Part shown: positions 32,011 through 43,631 of the stretch, piece after piece
Position numbering within the stretch: position 1 is the stretch's first letter
Layout of the letters: each line of letters opens with the position of its first letter
Source: Flaccisagitta enflata
Taxonomy: Eukaryota > Chaetognatha > Sagittoidea > Aphragmophora
Assembly: GCA_965153355.1 (NCBI GenBank)
Contig: OZ231128.1
Coordinates: 49,538,001-49,602,000, forward strand
Length of the DNA: 64,000 bases
Direction: 5' to 3'
Made by a program: the position numbers and the translations under genes
The notes under the pieces: generated by a model
Seen by the model: only the letters and a program-made list of their open reading frames with translations
Told to the model about the DNA's origin: nothing
The model's database searches: none

Positions 32011-33770
32011 GTTTTTAGGTGCGCCATAGCACCTCTATAACTAGCTCTGTCTGTTGGTTGGTTGGTTGGTCGGTCGGTTGGTTGGTCGGTCACGCTCGAG
32101 TTGAAAATCTCGAAAAGAAGCAAAAATCACTTGAAGATTCAGAAATCAATTGAAAACTCATTTCGTTCATTTCAATCACTAAAATTCATTCATTTATTCA
32201 TTCATTCATTCATTCATTCATTCATTCATTCATTCATTCATTCATTCATTCATTCATTCATTCATTCATGCATTTCATTCAATCATTTCATTCTATCATT
32301 TCATTCAATAATTTCATTCAATCATTTCATTCAATCATTTCATTCAATCATTTCATTCAATCATTTCATTCAATCATTTCATTCAATCATTTCATTCAAT
32401 CATTTCATTCAATCATTTCATTCATTCATTTCATTCATTCATTTCATTCATTCATTTCATTTCATTCATTCATTTCATTCATTCATTTCATTCATTCATT
32501 CATTTCATTCATTCATTTCATTCATTCATTTCATTCATTCATTTCATTCATTCATTCATTTCATTCATTCATTTCATTCATTTATTTCATTCATTTATTT
32601 CATTCATTGATTTCATTTATTCATTTCATTCATTCATTTCATTCATCCATTTCATTCATTCATTTCATTCATTCATTTCATTCATTCATTTCATTCATTC
32701 ATTTCATTCATTCATTTCATTCATTTCATTCATCTCATTCATTTCATTCATCTCATTCATTTCATTCATCTCATTCATCTCATTCATTTCATTCATCTCA
32801 TTCATTTCATTCATCTCATTCATTTCATTCATCTCATTCATTTCATTCATCTCATTCATTTATTTCATTCATTCATTTATTTCATTCATTCATTTCATTC
32901 ATTTCATTCATCTCATTCATTTCATTCATCTCATTCATTTCATTCATTTCATTCATTTCATTCATTTCATTCATTTCATTCATTCATTTCATTCATTCAT
33001 TTCATTCATTCATTTCATTCATTTCATTCATTCATTCATTTCATTCATTTCATTCATCTCATTCATTTCATTCATCTCATTCATCTCATTCATTTCATTC
33101 ATCTCATTCATTTCATTCATCTCATTCATTTCATTCATCTCATTCATTTATTTCATTCATTCATTTATTTCATTCATTCATTTCATTCATTTCATTCATC
33201 TCATTCATTTCATTGATCTCATTCATTTCATTCATCTCATTCATTTCATTCATCTCATTCATTTCATTCATTTCATTCATTTCATTCATTCATTTCATTC
33301 ATTTCATTCATTTCATTCATTTCATTCATTTCATTCATTTCATTCATTTCATTCATTTCATTCATTCATTCAATGAAAATGTATGAAATCAATTGAAAAC
33401 TCATTTTGTTCATTTCATTCACTGAAGTACATTTTATTCACTAAAATTCATTTCATTCACTAAAATAATCAGCTACGTTGAGGTCTGATCAAGCTGGGGA
33501 TAGGTCGGATAGGTCTGGTAATAGGTCGGATAGGTATGGGGATAGGTCTGTTTGAGCTCGGGATAGGTCTGATAGAGCTCAGGATAGGTCTGATAGAGCT
33601 CGGGATAGGTCTGATAGAGCTCGGGATAGGTCTGATAGAGCTTGGGATAGGCCTGAGAGAGCTCGGGATAGGTCTGATAGAGCTAGGGATAGGTCTGATA
33701 GAGCTAGGGATAGGTCCAAGAATAAATAACGCCCGGCGCACCGTCTTGGCCCGTGTATCCGGCCTTGTTA
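32011..33770 (-). repeat. giant family A element with ATTC payload
   Basis: TTTTTAGGTGCGCCATAGCA hairpin end, CTCTATAACTAGCTCTGTC, GGTT/GGTC run, CGCTCGAGTTGAAAATC, 1.2 kb of ATTC and TTTCATTCAT repeats (32190-33370), 21-bp GATAGGTCTGATAGAGCTCG units (33480-33720), then GTGTATCCGGCCTTGTTA. Confidence 0.8.
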
Positions 33771-33774
33771 ATGA

Positions 33775-34200
33775 TTCAAAAGATGCTCAAGCTTATTTTC
33801 TCCTCATCACAACATGGCTTAATCTATCTTCATTAACTACTTTTGAGGCAAAAAGACAGCATTTTTAGCACTAAAAACTGTTTCTTATTCGATTGTCAAA
33901 GATCTTTGCAAAACAAATTATCTTGTTCCACACAATTTTAAGAACCTGTTTTTAAAAGTCTGAGGGATGGTTCTTTAATGGAGTTGAAAAGTCCATTCTT
34001 TTTTTTTCTTTTTTCTTTTTTTAGGTTTTTCCAAATTTTACAGCAAATTCTATAAGCGGGTCATCATTATTTGTTCCGCATGGCAAAGCAAATTTTTTGT
34101 CAGTCAAAATTGATTGCCCAGTAATTCTTTAGAGTTGAAAGCATTCAGTACAAGCCAACTGCATTTACTTTTTTCAATTCTTCTGATAGACACACTTTTA
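33775..34200. other. AT-rich spacer, no gene seen
   Basis: Nothing recognised between two family A copies. Confidence 0.4.
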
Positions 34201-34331
34201 AAAACAAGGCCAAGTAGGCCAATAGGTGCGACGTGTGGATCGTCGAACGAATGCGTTACCAACCGACCGACCGACCAACCGACCGACCGACGGACACAGC
34301 CAGTTATAGAGGTGCTTTGTCGCACCTAGAA
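34201..34331 (+). repeat. family A element, GGTGC hairpin subfamily, short
   Basis: AAAACAAGGCCAAGTAGGCC head, ATAGGTGCGACGTGTGGATC, GACC run, CAGCCAGTTATAGAGGTGC, tail ending TCGCACCTAGAAA. No payload; 131 bp. Just upstream of the orphan exon. Confidence 0.8.
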
Positions 34332-34424
34332 ACTTATTTGTTTAACGAACACATGCACTTAGTTTCCTTTATGGTCTATGGTCTACATATATATGAATTT
34401 CTTTTTACACTATGTTTCAGGTAG

Positions 34425-34886
34425 ACCCATCAAAATCTACCAGACTTGAATATCAGCCAAAGGTTTCTGATTGATCCAAATTCATCTTTCATCATTCATG
34501 GTCAAATGGAACAGCATCTCGTTCTCAACGCTATTCACGAACAGCCAAAAGTTCAACTCAAGCTTGACGATGCTTGGAGTGTTGAACCAGATGGAGAATG
34601 CAAACAACCAAAGTCTACCGTGGATCAAACTTTGCGAAAGATAAAGAGGCAGATGTCCAAGGATCTTAATGATAAAAATAGCTTCTTTATGTACACAGAT
34701 TGCACCTTTTGCATGCACATGGATTGTAAATATTGCTCAAATTGGGATAATAATGGAAATTCTTCGTCATCATCCAATGATTGTTTTAAGTGTAGCGAAT
34801 GTAGTCTACAAGAGAGCTTAAGCTGTGATTGTTTCAATGACATTGATTTTTCAAAATACTTCTCCTGTTTGAATGTTTTCGGAGAG
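34425..34886 (+). CDS. orphan internal exon, unknown protein
   Basis: 154 open codons between an AG (GTTTCAGGTAG) and a strong donor GAGAG/GTAATG. The product starts THQNLPDLNISQRFLIDP, has a basic RKIKRQMSKDL stretch and a Cys-rich part (CTFCMHMDCKYC, CFKCSEC). Using the stronger TTTCAG acceptor instead puts TAG in this frame and opens a 17-codon alternative frame. No family recognised and no partner exon found nearby, so it may be a gene remnant. Confidence 0.4.
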
Positions 34887-34899
34887 GTAATGAACTAGG

Positions 34900-36260
34900 T
34901 AAACCTTGTGATTGATTATGCCTTATTCTTTGCTTCTTTTTATCATTGTCTTCATCAAATAGATGCATAAATGAATCGCAACATTTTCATTTTTAGTTTT
35001 GGTTCTCTACTGGCCTGTCAATTCAATTCAGTCTGAATTCTGATCATTAGCAAATTCTAGCAATAATTTGACCCGGTTCAAAAATAGGCCCAAATAGGCC
35101 CAAACAGGAAAAAAATATGAAAAAGAAAGACAAGATGAAATGGGCAGGTGACAAGAAAGAGGGCGTGTTTCCAGTGACAACCAAAAACGCGTTTCTTCCT
35201 GTGAAACACAATCACAGCGTGAACACATATTCAAGAAATTCAACTGTCCTACGAGGGAGTTAGCGAAGTGAGTGAGCGAGCCGGAGAATAGAGCGAAGCA
35301 AAGCGTTGTGGAACGAATGAGCGGTGCGAGCGATCAAACATAGCGAGCGACCAAGTGGCCCGTTAAAAACGCGATCGTCTGTGACTAGAAACACGCCCAG
35401 AGTGGCCAAATCCTATAGGCCATAACCCAACCCCTAACCCTAAAGCAAATCCCCCCGGAAACCATTTGCGCATAGAGGTCGCTTCACCTAAAGTCAATTC
35501 CCTTTATTAAGAAAACATCGAAAGAGTACCAGATTTGTGTGCTGATTTGTGACCCTACATTTCTCGCACCTATCTGATCTTCCCATTGTAAAATGCTCAC
35601 AACATCCAAAATCTTTAATCAAGATTTTCCCAACTAATTGAGAATAATCCAGCAAATTACTCTGTGTCAACCCCAAACTCTCAATTAAAGTAATCATAAT
35701 CCAAATTTGAGCAAAGGATAAGTGAATAATCAAAAGATAATGTACCTACAGCACGATGGGACCATAGACGACCTACACTGGAGGAAAGATTTTAGGTATC
35801 TTAATTTCATTTAGTTCATAAAAAATTTATATGCTGATCAAAGGTTGCTTTATTGAGTTTAATATGTTTGCTCTTCTCAAACTTCAACTTGTGACTTGAC
35901 TTCATCAGGATTTTTCAACATTTTAACCTTTTTACATATATTTAAAAAAATCAGCTCAATTAGACTATTTTTACAAGTTTTTTGGACATTTTAAGCTTTG
36001 CTCAAATACTAATTTACATAATTAATCCTTTAAGACAATAGCTGTAAAAATAGACATGGCTGTGTTCATTCATTCATTCATTCATTCAAGACGTTTTAAA
36101 TCATCAAATCCCGAATGAATGTGCATCCCGCACGCTAAATTTCTTCTGATATTGAGCTGATATTGAGCAGCTGAGAAATGTCGCCAGGTGTTTTTTTTTT
36201 TCTTTTTTTGTCCAGGAGAAAGAGCTAGAACATGAGGAGTTTTGGTATTGCTATTTTAGT
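34900..36260. other. non-coding, fragment of foldback text, no gene seen
   Basis: CACTGGAGGAAAGATTTTAG and TATCTTAATTTCATTT at 35760-35815 resemble the ends of the foldback at 37795. A minus-strand frame at 35494-35733 has a CEKC motif but no further support. Confidence 0.45.
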
Positions 36261-36263
36261 ATT

Positions 36264-36400
36264 TATAGTCAAGGACACGCGACTCTATACCTTGGCGTAT
36301 CGGTCGGTGCATCGGTAACATTTTTGAATTGCAAGTGTTTTTGCATTACTGCACCTGCCCAACCGTCCGCGACTGAGAAGCCGTGTATCCGGCCTAGTTC
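36264..36400 (-). repeat. family A element, short
   Basis: TAGTCAAGGACACGCGACTC hairpin end, ATCGGTCGGTGC, ACCTGCCCAACCGTCCGCGA and CCGTGTATCCGGCCTAGTTC. Confidence 0.75.
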
Positions 36401-36828
36401 TGTTTGATATCAATTTACCTGACAGTTCGCTGTAAGAATACAAGAATGTAAGGTGGATCAAATTATGATTCAAGGATACCAAGCAAAATCGCAGCGGGTC
36501 CGTTGGGCCCGCAGCAGGATGAATTTGCGGGTCAAAGGGCCAATATGCGGGTCTGGGGCCCGTCGGGCCGCTCTAGTTTCAGGCTTGTTCATTCCATTAT
36601 TTTTCATGAGTATCTTAAATTGGTTTTAAAAACACTGAATGCTTGGCCAGTAGGTAGACGCTCGCAGTTGGACAGAGGCAATAGATTTAGCCAAAATTTG
36701 CGTCGTTCCGAAACTCAACTTGCTGACTTACAGACTTACAGACATATGGTCCTACATATATGGTGTGAACAAGCTTAGCCAAGATATCAAGTTCATTTTC
36801 GGAGCCCAGATTCCAAATCCATCACCAA

Positions 36829-37103
36829 TAAGGCCAACACCTTACAGTCGCGTGCGGTTGTTAAGACCATGTCCATAAGACCAAAAGACTAAAAAGACCA
36901 AAAGACTAAGAGACTAAATGTAAATTGACTTAAAATAACTTTAAAAAATTTTGACTTAAAATGACTTAAAATGACGTCAAAAAAGCAAAGTTTTACGGAC
37001 GGACGGACAGACGGACGGACCGACAGACAGACCGACGGACAGACAGACAGATGGACAGAGCAGGTCATAGAGTTGGGTGCAGCCATGCACGCGACTAAAA
37101 AAA
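36829..37103 (+). repeat. family A-prime element
   Basis: AAGGCCAACACCTTACAGTCGCG head, AAGACTAAAAAGACC and AAAATGACTTA payload, GGACGGACGGACAGAC run, tail ending CATGCACGCGACTAAAAAAA. Confidence 0.8.
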
Positions 37104-37265
37104 GTAATTAAGGATACTTAAATGAATAATTTGAAGCCACTTCTTTATGTATGACACCATGCCCACGAAGCCAACATTTAGGGTATCAAAATGGGACAAA
37201 ATAGAAAATATACATGAGTGAAAATTGAAAAACAAGTGAATAAAAGTGATTGAGATAAGACATGC

Positions 37266-37619
37266 ATGATATTTGAAAGTAAAATTTGCATCCACTCAGC
37301 AAGAGACTCAGATTTAGCTTATGTTAATGAAGAAGATTTACTGAAAATTTCTACAAATATCTTTTTTGTCACTGACAAGGGGTTGGTCGAAATTATAAGT
37401 TTGCATAGAAAAGGAAAAAATGAAAGTTCTCTTCCCAAATCGTTTTTAGAGAGAACTATGTTTTTGAAAATGCAAAATTTTTCTGGTTTTGGCTTTCTTA
37501 TAATTTCGACCTCAGAAAATAGAAAAAAATGTCAACAAAATTTCACTGAAATACTTCATTTTCTTGCCATTTTCTGTGAGAATTGCTTATCAAAAGGCAA
37601 CTTAAAGCATAAAATATGA
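37266..37619 (+). CDS. hypothetical ORF, unknown
   Basis: 117 open codons in AT-rich DNA with non-repetitive composition (for example DSDLAYVNEEDLLKIST). No homology recognised, no splice context proven. It could be a remnant of a mobile element ORF or chance. Confidence 0.2.
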   Translation: MIFESKICIHSARDSDLAYVNEEDLLKISTNIFFVTDKGLVEIISLHRKGKNESSLPKSFLERTMFLKMQNFSGFGFLIISTSENRKKCQQNFTEILHFLAIFCENCLSKGNLKHKI

Positions 37620-37794
37620 AACAGACATACATAACAAGTAAATCCAGTGACAACTTGAGCAATGAAAACATTAGTGGATGGATAATTAGTCCATTATTGA
37701 TGCAAAAGTGGGGTGAAGCACTTCATTTTTCCTTGGCAGATTTGACGTTGTATCCAGATTTGAACTGGAGTATCTAGATTTCGGTGTACGTGTA

Positions 37795-38400
37795 CAGTGG
37801 GGTTCGTGGAATAACAGCCTAAACTGGAGGAAGGTATTTAAATGTCTTAATTTCATTTGACAAACTTGATTTTTGAAATATAACTTGTTCACTTTATGCT
37901 TTTGTCCCTGAGTTTTTTGGTTGCTATGGAAACCAAAATTATTTTTTTGAACATTTATAACAACTAGAATATCAATATTTTAACAAAAATTATCAGGGAA
38001 CATTGCTCAGAATTAAATGTGCTACAACTTTCCCACAGTATGTCCTGTAAGAATATTGCTTGTTTAGCCGTTGCTAGGGAGCATCATTTAGCAGTTGCTA
38101 GGTGTGATGCCCCCTAGCAACGGCAAAACGAGCAATATTCTTACAGAACATACTGCACTGTGGGAAAGTTGTAGCAAATTTAATTTTAAACAATGTTCCC
38201 TGATAATATTTCTCAAAATATTGATATTTTGTGGTTATAAATGTTTGAAAAAATAATTTTGGCTTCCATAGCAACCAAAAAACTCGGGGACAAAAGCATC
38301 GAGTGAACAACTTAAATTTCAAATATCAAGTTTGTCAAATGAAATTAAGACACTTAAGTACCTTCCTCCAGTTTAGGCTGTTATTCCACGAATCCCACTG
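37795..38400. mobile_element. 606-bp near-perfect foldback element, TA flanks
   Basis: CAGTGGGGTTCGTGGAATAA at the left is mirrored at the right and almost the whole length folds on itself around about 38095. TA at 37793-37794 and 38401-38402. Confidence 0.88.
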
Positions 38401-38506
38401 TAGGAGGTGGCCGGACTAAGTTTGCAATTGTCTGACCTTACTTTTACTGAATTCAATATGGTGGAATATTTGGAGGGGGTACAGTTAGAATACAGGTTCA
38501 TGTGCA

Positions 38507-38757
38507 GGGGTAGGGTTGAGTTTAGGGGTAGGGTTGGGTTTAGAGATAGGGTTGGGTTTAGTGACAGGGTTGGGTTTAGAGCTGGGGTTAGGTTTAGGGC
38601 TAGGGATGGTTTTAGAGCTGGGGTTGGGTTTAGGGCCAGGGGTGGGTTTAGGGCTAGGGCTGGGTTTAGAGCTAGGGTTAGGTTTAGGGCAAGGTTTGTT
38701 TTTAGGGCTAGGGTTGGGTTTAGGGCTAGGGTTGGGTTTAGGGCTAGGGTTAGGTTT
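38507..38757 (+). repeat. telomere-like GGGTT/TTAGGG minisatellite
   Basis: About 14 units of an 18-bp GGGCTAGGGTTGGGTTTA motif made of degenerate TTAGGG-like words. It ends exactly at the foldback element at 38757. Confidence 0.85.
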
Positions 38758-39334
38758 ACTACTTAGGAAATCAGTCTACGTTCACCTATAAGAAGTAAAC
38801 ACTTCAAGTAATGGTAGGTGGGGAAAATCGGTGAGATTCAGAAACTACTTCTAAAGTTCTACCATTTGGGACCAATCCCGATGCTGTGCCTCAATGCGCT
38901 TTGAAATAAGAGCAATTTGAAGATGACTTCTCTTTTTTGAAAATGCAGAAAAATCAGAAGGGAATCTGTCTTGGTGAGCGCATTTATCAACAAGCAAGTT
39001 AAAGCATTGTTTTGGTAGATTTAGTATATCATTTTGGATTTTTACTTCAACCGACATATGAGTGTCCCATTGAGTCCCGATTTTACCCCAGTTGAAAACG
39101 TTTTGCATGAAATGAAGTGTCCAGACCAGGAAGAATCAATGATCAATTGAGTGGCTTAAAAAAAAATTCAAGTTAAAACTCAGAAAACTGTTACTTAGCC
39201 AAATGAAAGCAGTCAAAGCCAAGGCAGGACATCAGATGAGGTACTGAAAAAAAAGAAATCCTTCAAACTCTTAATATTTATTCAGTAAATGAACTTTCTC
39301 CTCAAATGAACGTAGACTTATTTCCTAGGTAGTA
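38757..39334. mobile_element. 578-bp foldback element, TACTACTTAGGAA ends
   Basis: TACTACTTAGGAAATCAG...ACGTTCA at the left mirrors TGAACGTAGACTTATTTCC...TAGTA at the right. Related in ends and subterminal text (GGTGAGA-TC-GAAACTACTTC) to the element at 44936. Confidence 0.75.
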
Positions 39335-40588
39335 TTTAGACTAACATCCAGTATCTAGATGTCTTTTCTGGTATCTAAGCACCCCCAAAAAATATCCAAA
39401 CCTGGATACTAAGGGTGCGTCTGCATTCACCACATTATTTGGATATTTCATCTGGATATCAATTTCCGGATATTCTACATAGTGAATTTACAAAATTTAC
39501 TACATGAAATATCCGGATATTAATATTCAAATAAGATATCCGAATAAGCTGATTAATGCAGACACACCTTAAGTATATCTAGTGTGGCGACCGAGACTCT
39601 AATTCTGAGCCTTGGTGGACTTTTGTTTCGTTCATATATGTTGGGTTGGATACACCTTAGACTGCGCTACCAGGAGGACATCACTCTTCATTCCTGAATG
39701 CTTTAAACAAAAGATAGCATACGTATTAAGAGAGATAGTTTGAACAACCAGAAACAGAATTATTTTAATATGTGATATATTTTCTATTGTTTGCTTAGTC
39801 TTAATTTAACATTGAATTGTATTATCACCTTTATATAATTGGTTAAAATGCTTGTTTTCTTCTTTTCTGTAGAAAAAAGAAAAATTCTCTTAATTTGCCT
39901 TCGTCATTCGTTCCCCCCCCCCCCCTGTTTTTTGTGATAATGTGTCTAACTAGTTGAAGAGAAAAACAAAACCTTCTTATACTTCATTTTTGCCATTTGT
40001 ATCGTCTTTCACTTTAATTTTTTGTATGTATTTCTCTTCTTTTTTCGGAAAACCAAGTGGAATACGGACAGAACACCTATATCTGCATATCTGCTTAGTA
40101 TATGCGTGTTGGATTTTACTGTGTATTGTGCAAACCTGATTTCGGGGGCATCTACCCCTCTTCCATTCACAAAGAGTGGATCCCCTACTAATTAAGTAAC
40201 ATGTTAACGTATTTGGTAGAGAACCTGAGGCTCGAATCCCAGCCTTGAGTCTCTAATTCTCGTTGCAAGGTTCAACTCCATCTTCGAGGCTCAAATCTCA
40301 GCATCCAAACATCCAAATCCAAGCCTCATGGCCCAAATTGAGGCCTCATTGCCCAATACGCTTAGAAGTCATGAACCGAAGTCAAAGCACCAATCATTGC
40401 AGTATGCTAGAATGTATAAATATGTGGCAGAGGCCCAGGGAAAAAGTTTCATAAGCATCAGAGACCTTAAACCATCGGCAGTGAGCATATTTATGATAAA
40501 AATGAAATCAAATACTAACTTGTTCACATTCAGTTAACTTTTTTGCATTTTTTATTTTTTAGTTATTCTTCACGTTTCAGCTAAGCAT
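39335..40588. other. AT-rich spacer with an inverted GGATATCC segment, no gene seen
   Basis: 39420-39575 contains TGGATATTTCATCTGGATATC and a mirrored ATATCCGGATATTAAT, a small palindrome. 40200-40370 shows faint 20-mer GAGGCTCAAATC units of the family C array type. Confidence 0.5.
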
Positions 40589-41110
40589 TTTTGGACGTGT
40601 GCTACTCGACTCTTTACCCCGCTTTATCCGTCCGTTGGTCGGTTGGTTGGTTGATTGGTGCCCTTTTTACTTTTTTGGCGTTTTTTAGCTTTTTGAGCAA
40701 ACTGCTCCTGCCCAAATGCCCCAGTAACCTTATCTATCAATGCCCCTGCCCACCCACACGCGACTAGGGTATCCATGTATCCGGCCTTGTTATGTCTTTA
40801 ACTGCACCAACATAAGAGGCTCTGTCAGTGCATCCGTCCGTTTGACCTTTGATTTGTTTAGCTCAACTGAAAAAATCAATGAAATCGACCAAAATCACTT
40901 GAAATTTCTCATGCGGGAAATTCAAATCATTTTTCATCTCATCTCATCTCATTCATTCATCTCATTCATTCATTCATTCATTCATTCATTCATTCATTCA
41001 TTCATTCTTTCATTCTTCATTCATTTGACTACATTCATCATTCATTGCATTCATACATTCATCATGCTAATTGATTCATAACAGTCACACTCATTCACAC
41101 TTATTCATTA
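40589..41110 (-). repeat. two adjacent family A elements
   Basis: 40589-40791: worn hairpin, CCCCGCTTTATCCGTCCG, GTTGGTCGG, TGCCCACCCACACGCGACTA, TGTATCCGGCCTTGTTA. From 40796: CTGCACCAACATAAGAGGCTCTGTC, AAAATCACTTGAAA and an ATTC payload. Confidence 0.7.
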
Positions 41111-41232
41111 TTCATAAATTCTCATTCATTGTTAATTGATTCATGCATTCATTCCATGTGTACTTCATCAATGCAGTTGTCCACTGACCTGTGATACACT
41201 GTTTGATCGAAAAACTTTATTTTATTCCTCGT

Positions 41233-41630
41233 CCTTGTTTTGGATGGTGGTTGGGTATATAACGCCTCAAGTATGCCAAAACCACTCATAGCGTTGGTGA
41301 TGTAGGTGTTTGGGTGGTTTTTGGGGTGTCGGTGATGGCGATTTGGGGGTTTTGGGTGGTGGTTGGGTAGATGCCGCCTCTAGTATGCCAAAACCACCCA
41401 TAGTGTTGGTGATTTAGGTGTTTGGGTGGTTTTTGGGGTGTCGGTGATGTTGATTTGGGGGTTTTGGGTGGTAGTTGGGTATATGACGCCTCTAGTATGC
41501 CAAAACCACCCACAGTGTTGGTGATTTAGGTGTTTGGGTGATTTAAGGGGTGTCGGTGATAGTGATTTTGGGATTTTGGGTGGTGGTTGGGTATGTAATG
41601 TCTCTAGTATGCCAAAACCACCCATAGTGC
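41233..41630 (+). repeat. 112-bp tandem repeat, about 3.5 units, inside family A sequence
   Basis: GCCAAAACCACCCATAG recurs at 41275, 41387, 41499 and 41611, an exact 112-bp period. It runs straight into a family A tail (41631-41686). Confidence 0.92.
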
Positions 41631-41686
41631 GGACCGACCGGCAGACATAGCGGGTTATAGAGTCGCATGCACGCGACTAAAAAGTA
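41631..41686 (+). repeat. family A tail
   Basis: GACCGACCGGCAGACATAGC, GGGTTATAGAG, hairpin AGTCGCATGCACGCGACT and AAAAAG. Confidence 0.85.
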
Positions 41687-41790
41687 ACAACTACATTTGG
41701 CAATTCACAGATCATTTTTTCTTTGCTTGACCGAGATACATGTTAATCTATGCACCTTTGAGATTTTTTTCAGGATTAAACCTCATTTTT

Positions 41791-42212
41791 TGTTGCATGC
41801 ATGCGACTTTATAACCCACTATGTCGGTTGTTCCATTTCTCAGTTTCTCCATCTGCCCGTTCTGTCCATCCGTCCATCCATCTGTCCTTCCTTCCGTCCA
41901 TCACCATCAGCTTTTTCAGCGTTTAGGAGCAGTTTTTGCATTACTACTGCCCAAATGCTTGGGTTAGCCTTTTCATCACTGCCCCTGCCCCACCCACACG
42001 CGACTTTGGTAGCCGTGTATACAGCCTTGTTAGTTGCGGACATGCAATTATATAAGAGACCTTGTCCGTCCAATGGTCTGTCAGTCCATAACGCACAAGT
42101 CAAAAAGTCGGAAATTGAATGTTTCATGGGCTCTTTGAGTGTGTGTGTTAGTTAAAGGGAGTAGGCACAAGGTGTTGATGGGGGTTGGGTGCCCCTGCCC
42201 ACCCATCCGTAA
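41791..42212 (-). repeat. two adjacent family A elements
   Basis: 41791-42031: hairpin TTGCATGCATGCGAC end to CCGTGTATACAGCCTTGTTA. From 42030: AGTTGCGGACATGCAATT, ATAAGAGACCTTGTCCGTCC, to CCTGCCCACCCATCCGTAAC. Confidence 0.75.
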
Positions 42213-42834
42213 CAATAATGTGATCCCACGTCACTTGTTTACTGCTTTGAAGAACTTCATGATTGTAATTAGAAAGAAATGACAAGGGGAAAAGATGTGC
42301 TGCACGTTTTTGACCTAAACAAGCCCGCTGCCAATGGTTTTTGGTCACTGAGGGTCATGAAACTTTGCATTTTGTTTTAATTCACACATATCAACATGCG
42401 CTCATACTGCGATTGGGGGCCTGACAACTTTGGTCAATTCCTGCTAAGCGTATTGCCCAATTTGTCACCCAAATTGTCTCTATCTTAACTCTAAAGGCCA
42501 AACAATTGGTTGATGATTTCTTTAAGTCATTGGTCCCTTTGGGGCCGCTGCCCATGTTACTACTTCCTTCCTACATTTTCTTACTTAAGGATATCGGGAA
42601 CTACCGAGCATCACACTAATGCGAGCATTCCTTTTTATATGTATCTTTTCTACATGTATCTTTTATTCACATATCTTTTATTCATGTATCTGTGAGCTTT
42701 TTGTCTGTTTTAGAATTAGACGTCTGTCAGTCACTCATTCTGTCCATTCCTGTGGGACACCAGGCATGCTTTTTATAGAGTAGCGAGTAGCCGCTACTCG
42801 GAATGATAAGGACACCTCTCGGAAGATCTCAGAA

Positions 42835-43180
42835 AGAAGAAGAAGAAGAAGATGGAGAAGGAGAATGAGAATGAGAAGGAGAAAAAGAAGAAGGAGAAGG
42901 AGAAGAAGAAGAAGAAGAAGAAGAAGAAGAAGAAGAAGAAGAAGAAGAAGAAGAAGAAGAAGAAGAAGAAGAAAAAGAAAAAGAAAAGAAGAAGAAGAAG
43001 AAGAAGAAGAAGAAGAAGAAGAAGAAAAAGAAAAAGAAAAAGAAAAAGAAAAAGAAAAAGAAAAAGAAGGAGAAGAAGGAGAAGAAGAAGAAGAAGAAGA
43101 AGGAGAAGAAGAAGAAGGAGAAGAAGAAGGAGAAGAAGAAGAAGGAGAAGAAGAAGAAGGAGAAGATGAAGAAGGAGAGG
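42835..43180 (+). repeat. GAA microsatellite
   Basis: About 345 bp of GAA/GAAAAA/GAAGGA repeats ending at a family A head. Confidence 0.97.
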
Positions 43181-43368
43181 AATCGTTGCGGACGGGTGGG
43201 CAGGGACATCCAACCCATAACCATACCCCATGCCCCCACACATACACAAAAACCATCTAAAACGCTCATTTTTGCACTTTTCGATTTGTGTCCAAGCACA
43301 AACGGACGGACGGACCGACGGACAGACAAAGCCTCTTATAGAGTTGCGTGTCCGCAACTAAAAAGATA
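43181..43368 (+). repeat. family A element, AGTTGCG subfamily
   Basis: GTTGCGGACGGGTGGGCAGG, CATCCAACCCATAACC, GGAC run, AAAGCCTCTTATAGAG, hairpin AGTTGCGTGTCCGCAACT and TAAAAAG. Confidence 0.85.
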
Positions 43369-43631
43369 AAAAAAGATTTTGAAATATTTAGATAAGCGTT
43401 AAGATTTGTAAAATATTAAGATAGGTGACAGTATGGAACTGAAAAGTTCACTTTAACACAATGAGCTTGAAAATTAAGAATATTAAGAATTTGCTATTGT
43501 AAAATATTCCTGAGAAAAATATTGATATTATATATGTTTTAATGCAGTAACATACTATTTTTGTCTCTAAGAAAATGCAGGCAAAGCCTTCTTAAATCTG
43601 CCATCAACCATATCCTGTCTAGAAGTTTTTT

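Noticed and set aside
32268-33386. 372-codon frame rich in HSFI
   Set aside because: Pure translation of the ATTC/TTTCATTCAT array inside a family A element.
35494-35733. Minus-strand frame with CCEHF and CEKC motifs
   Set aside because: No full zinc-finger spacing and it overlaps repeat text shared with a foldback element.
37689-37892. Open frames across foldback arms at 37.7-38.3 kb
   Set aside because: Both strands are open because the sequence is palindromic; no product recognised.
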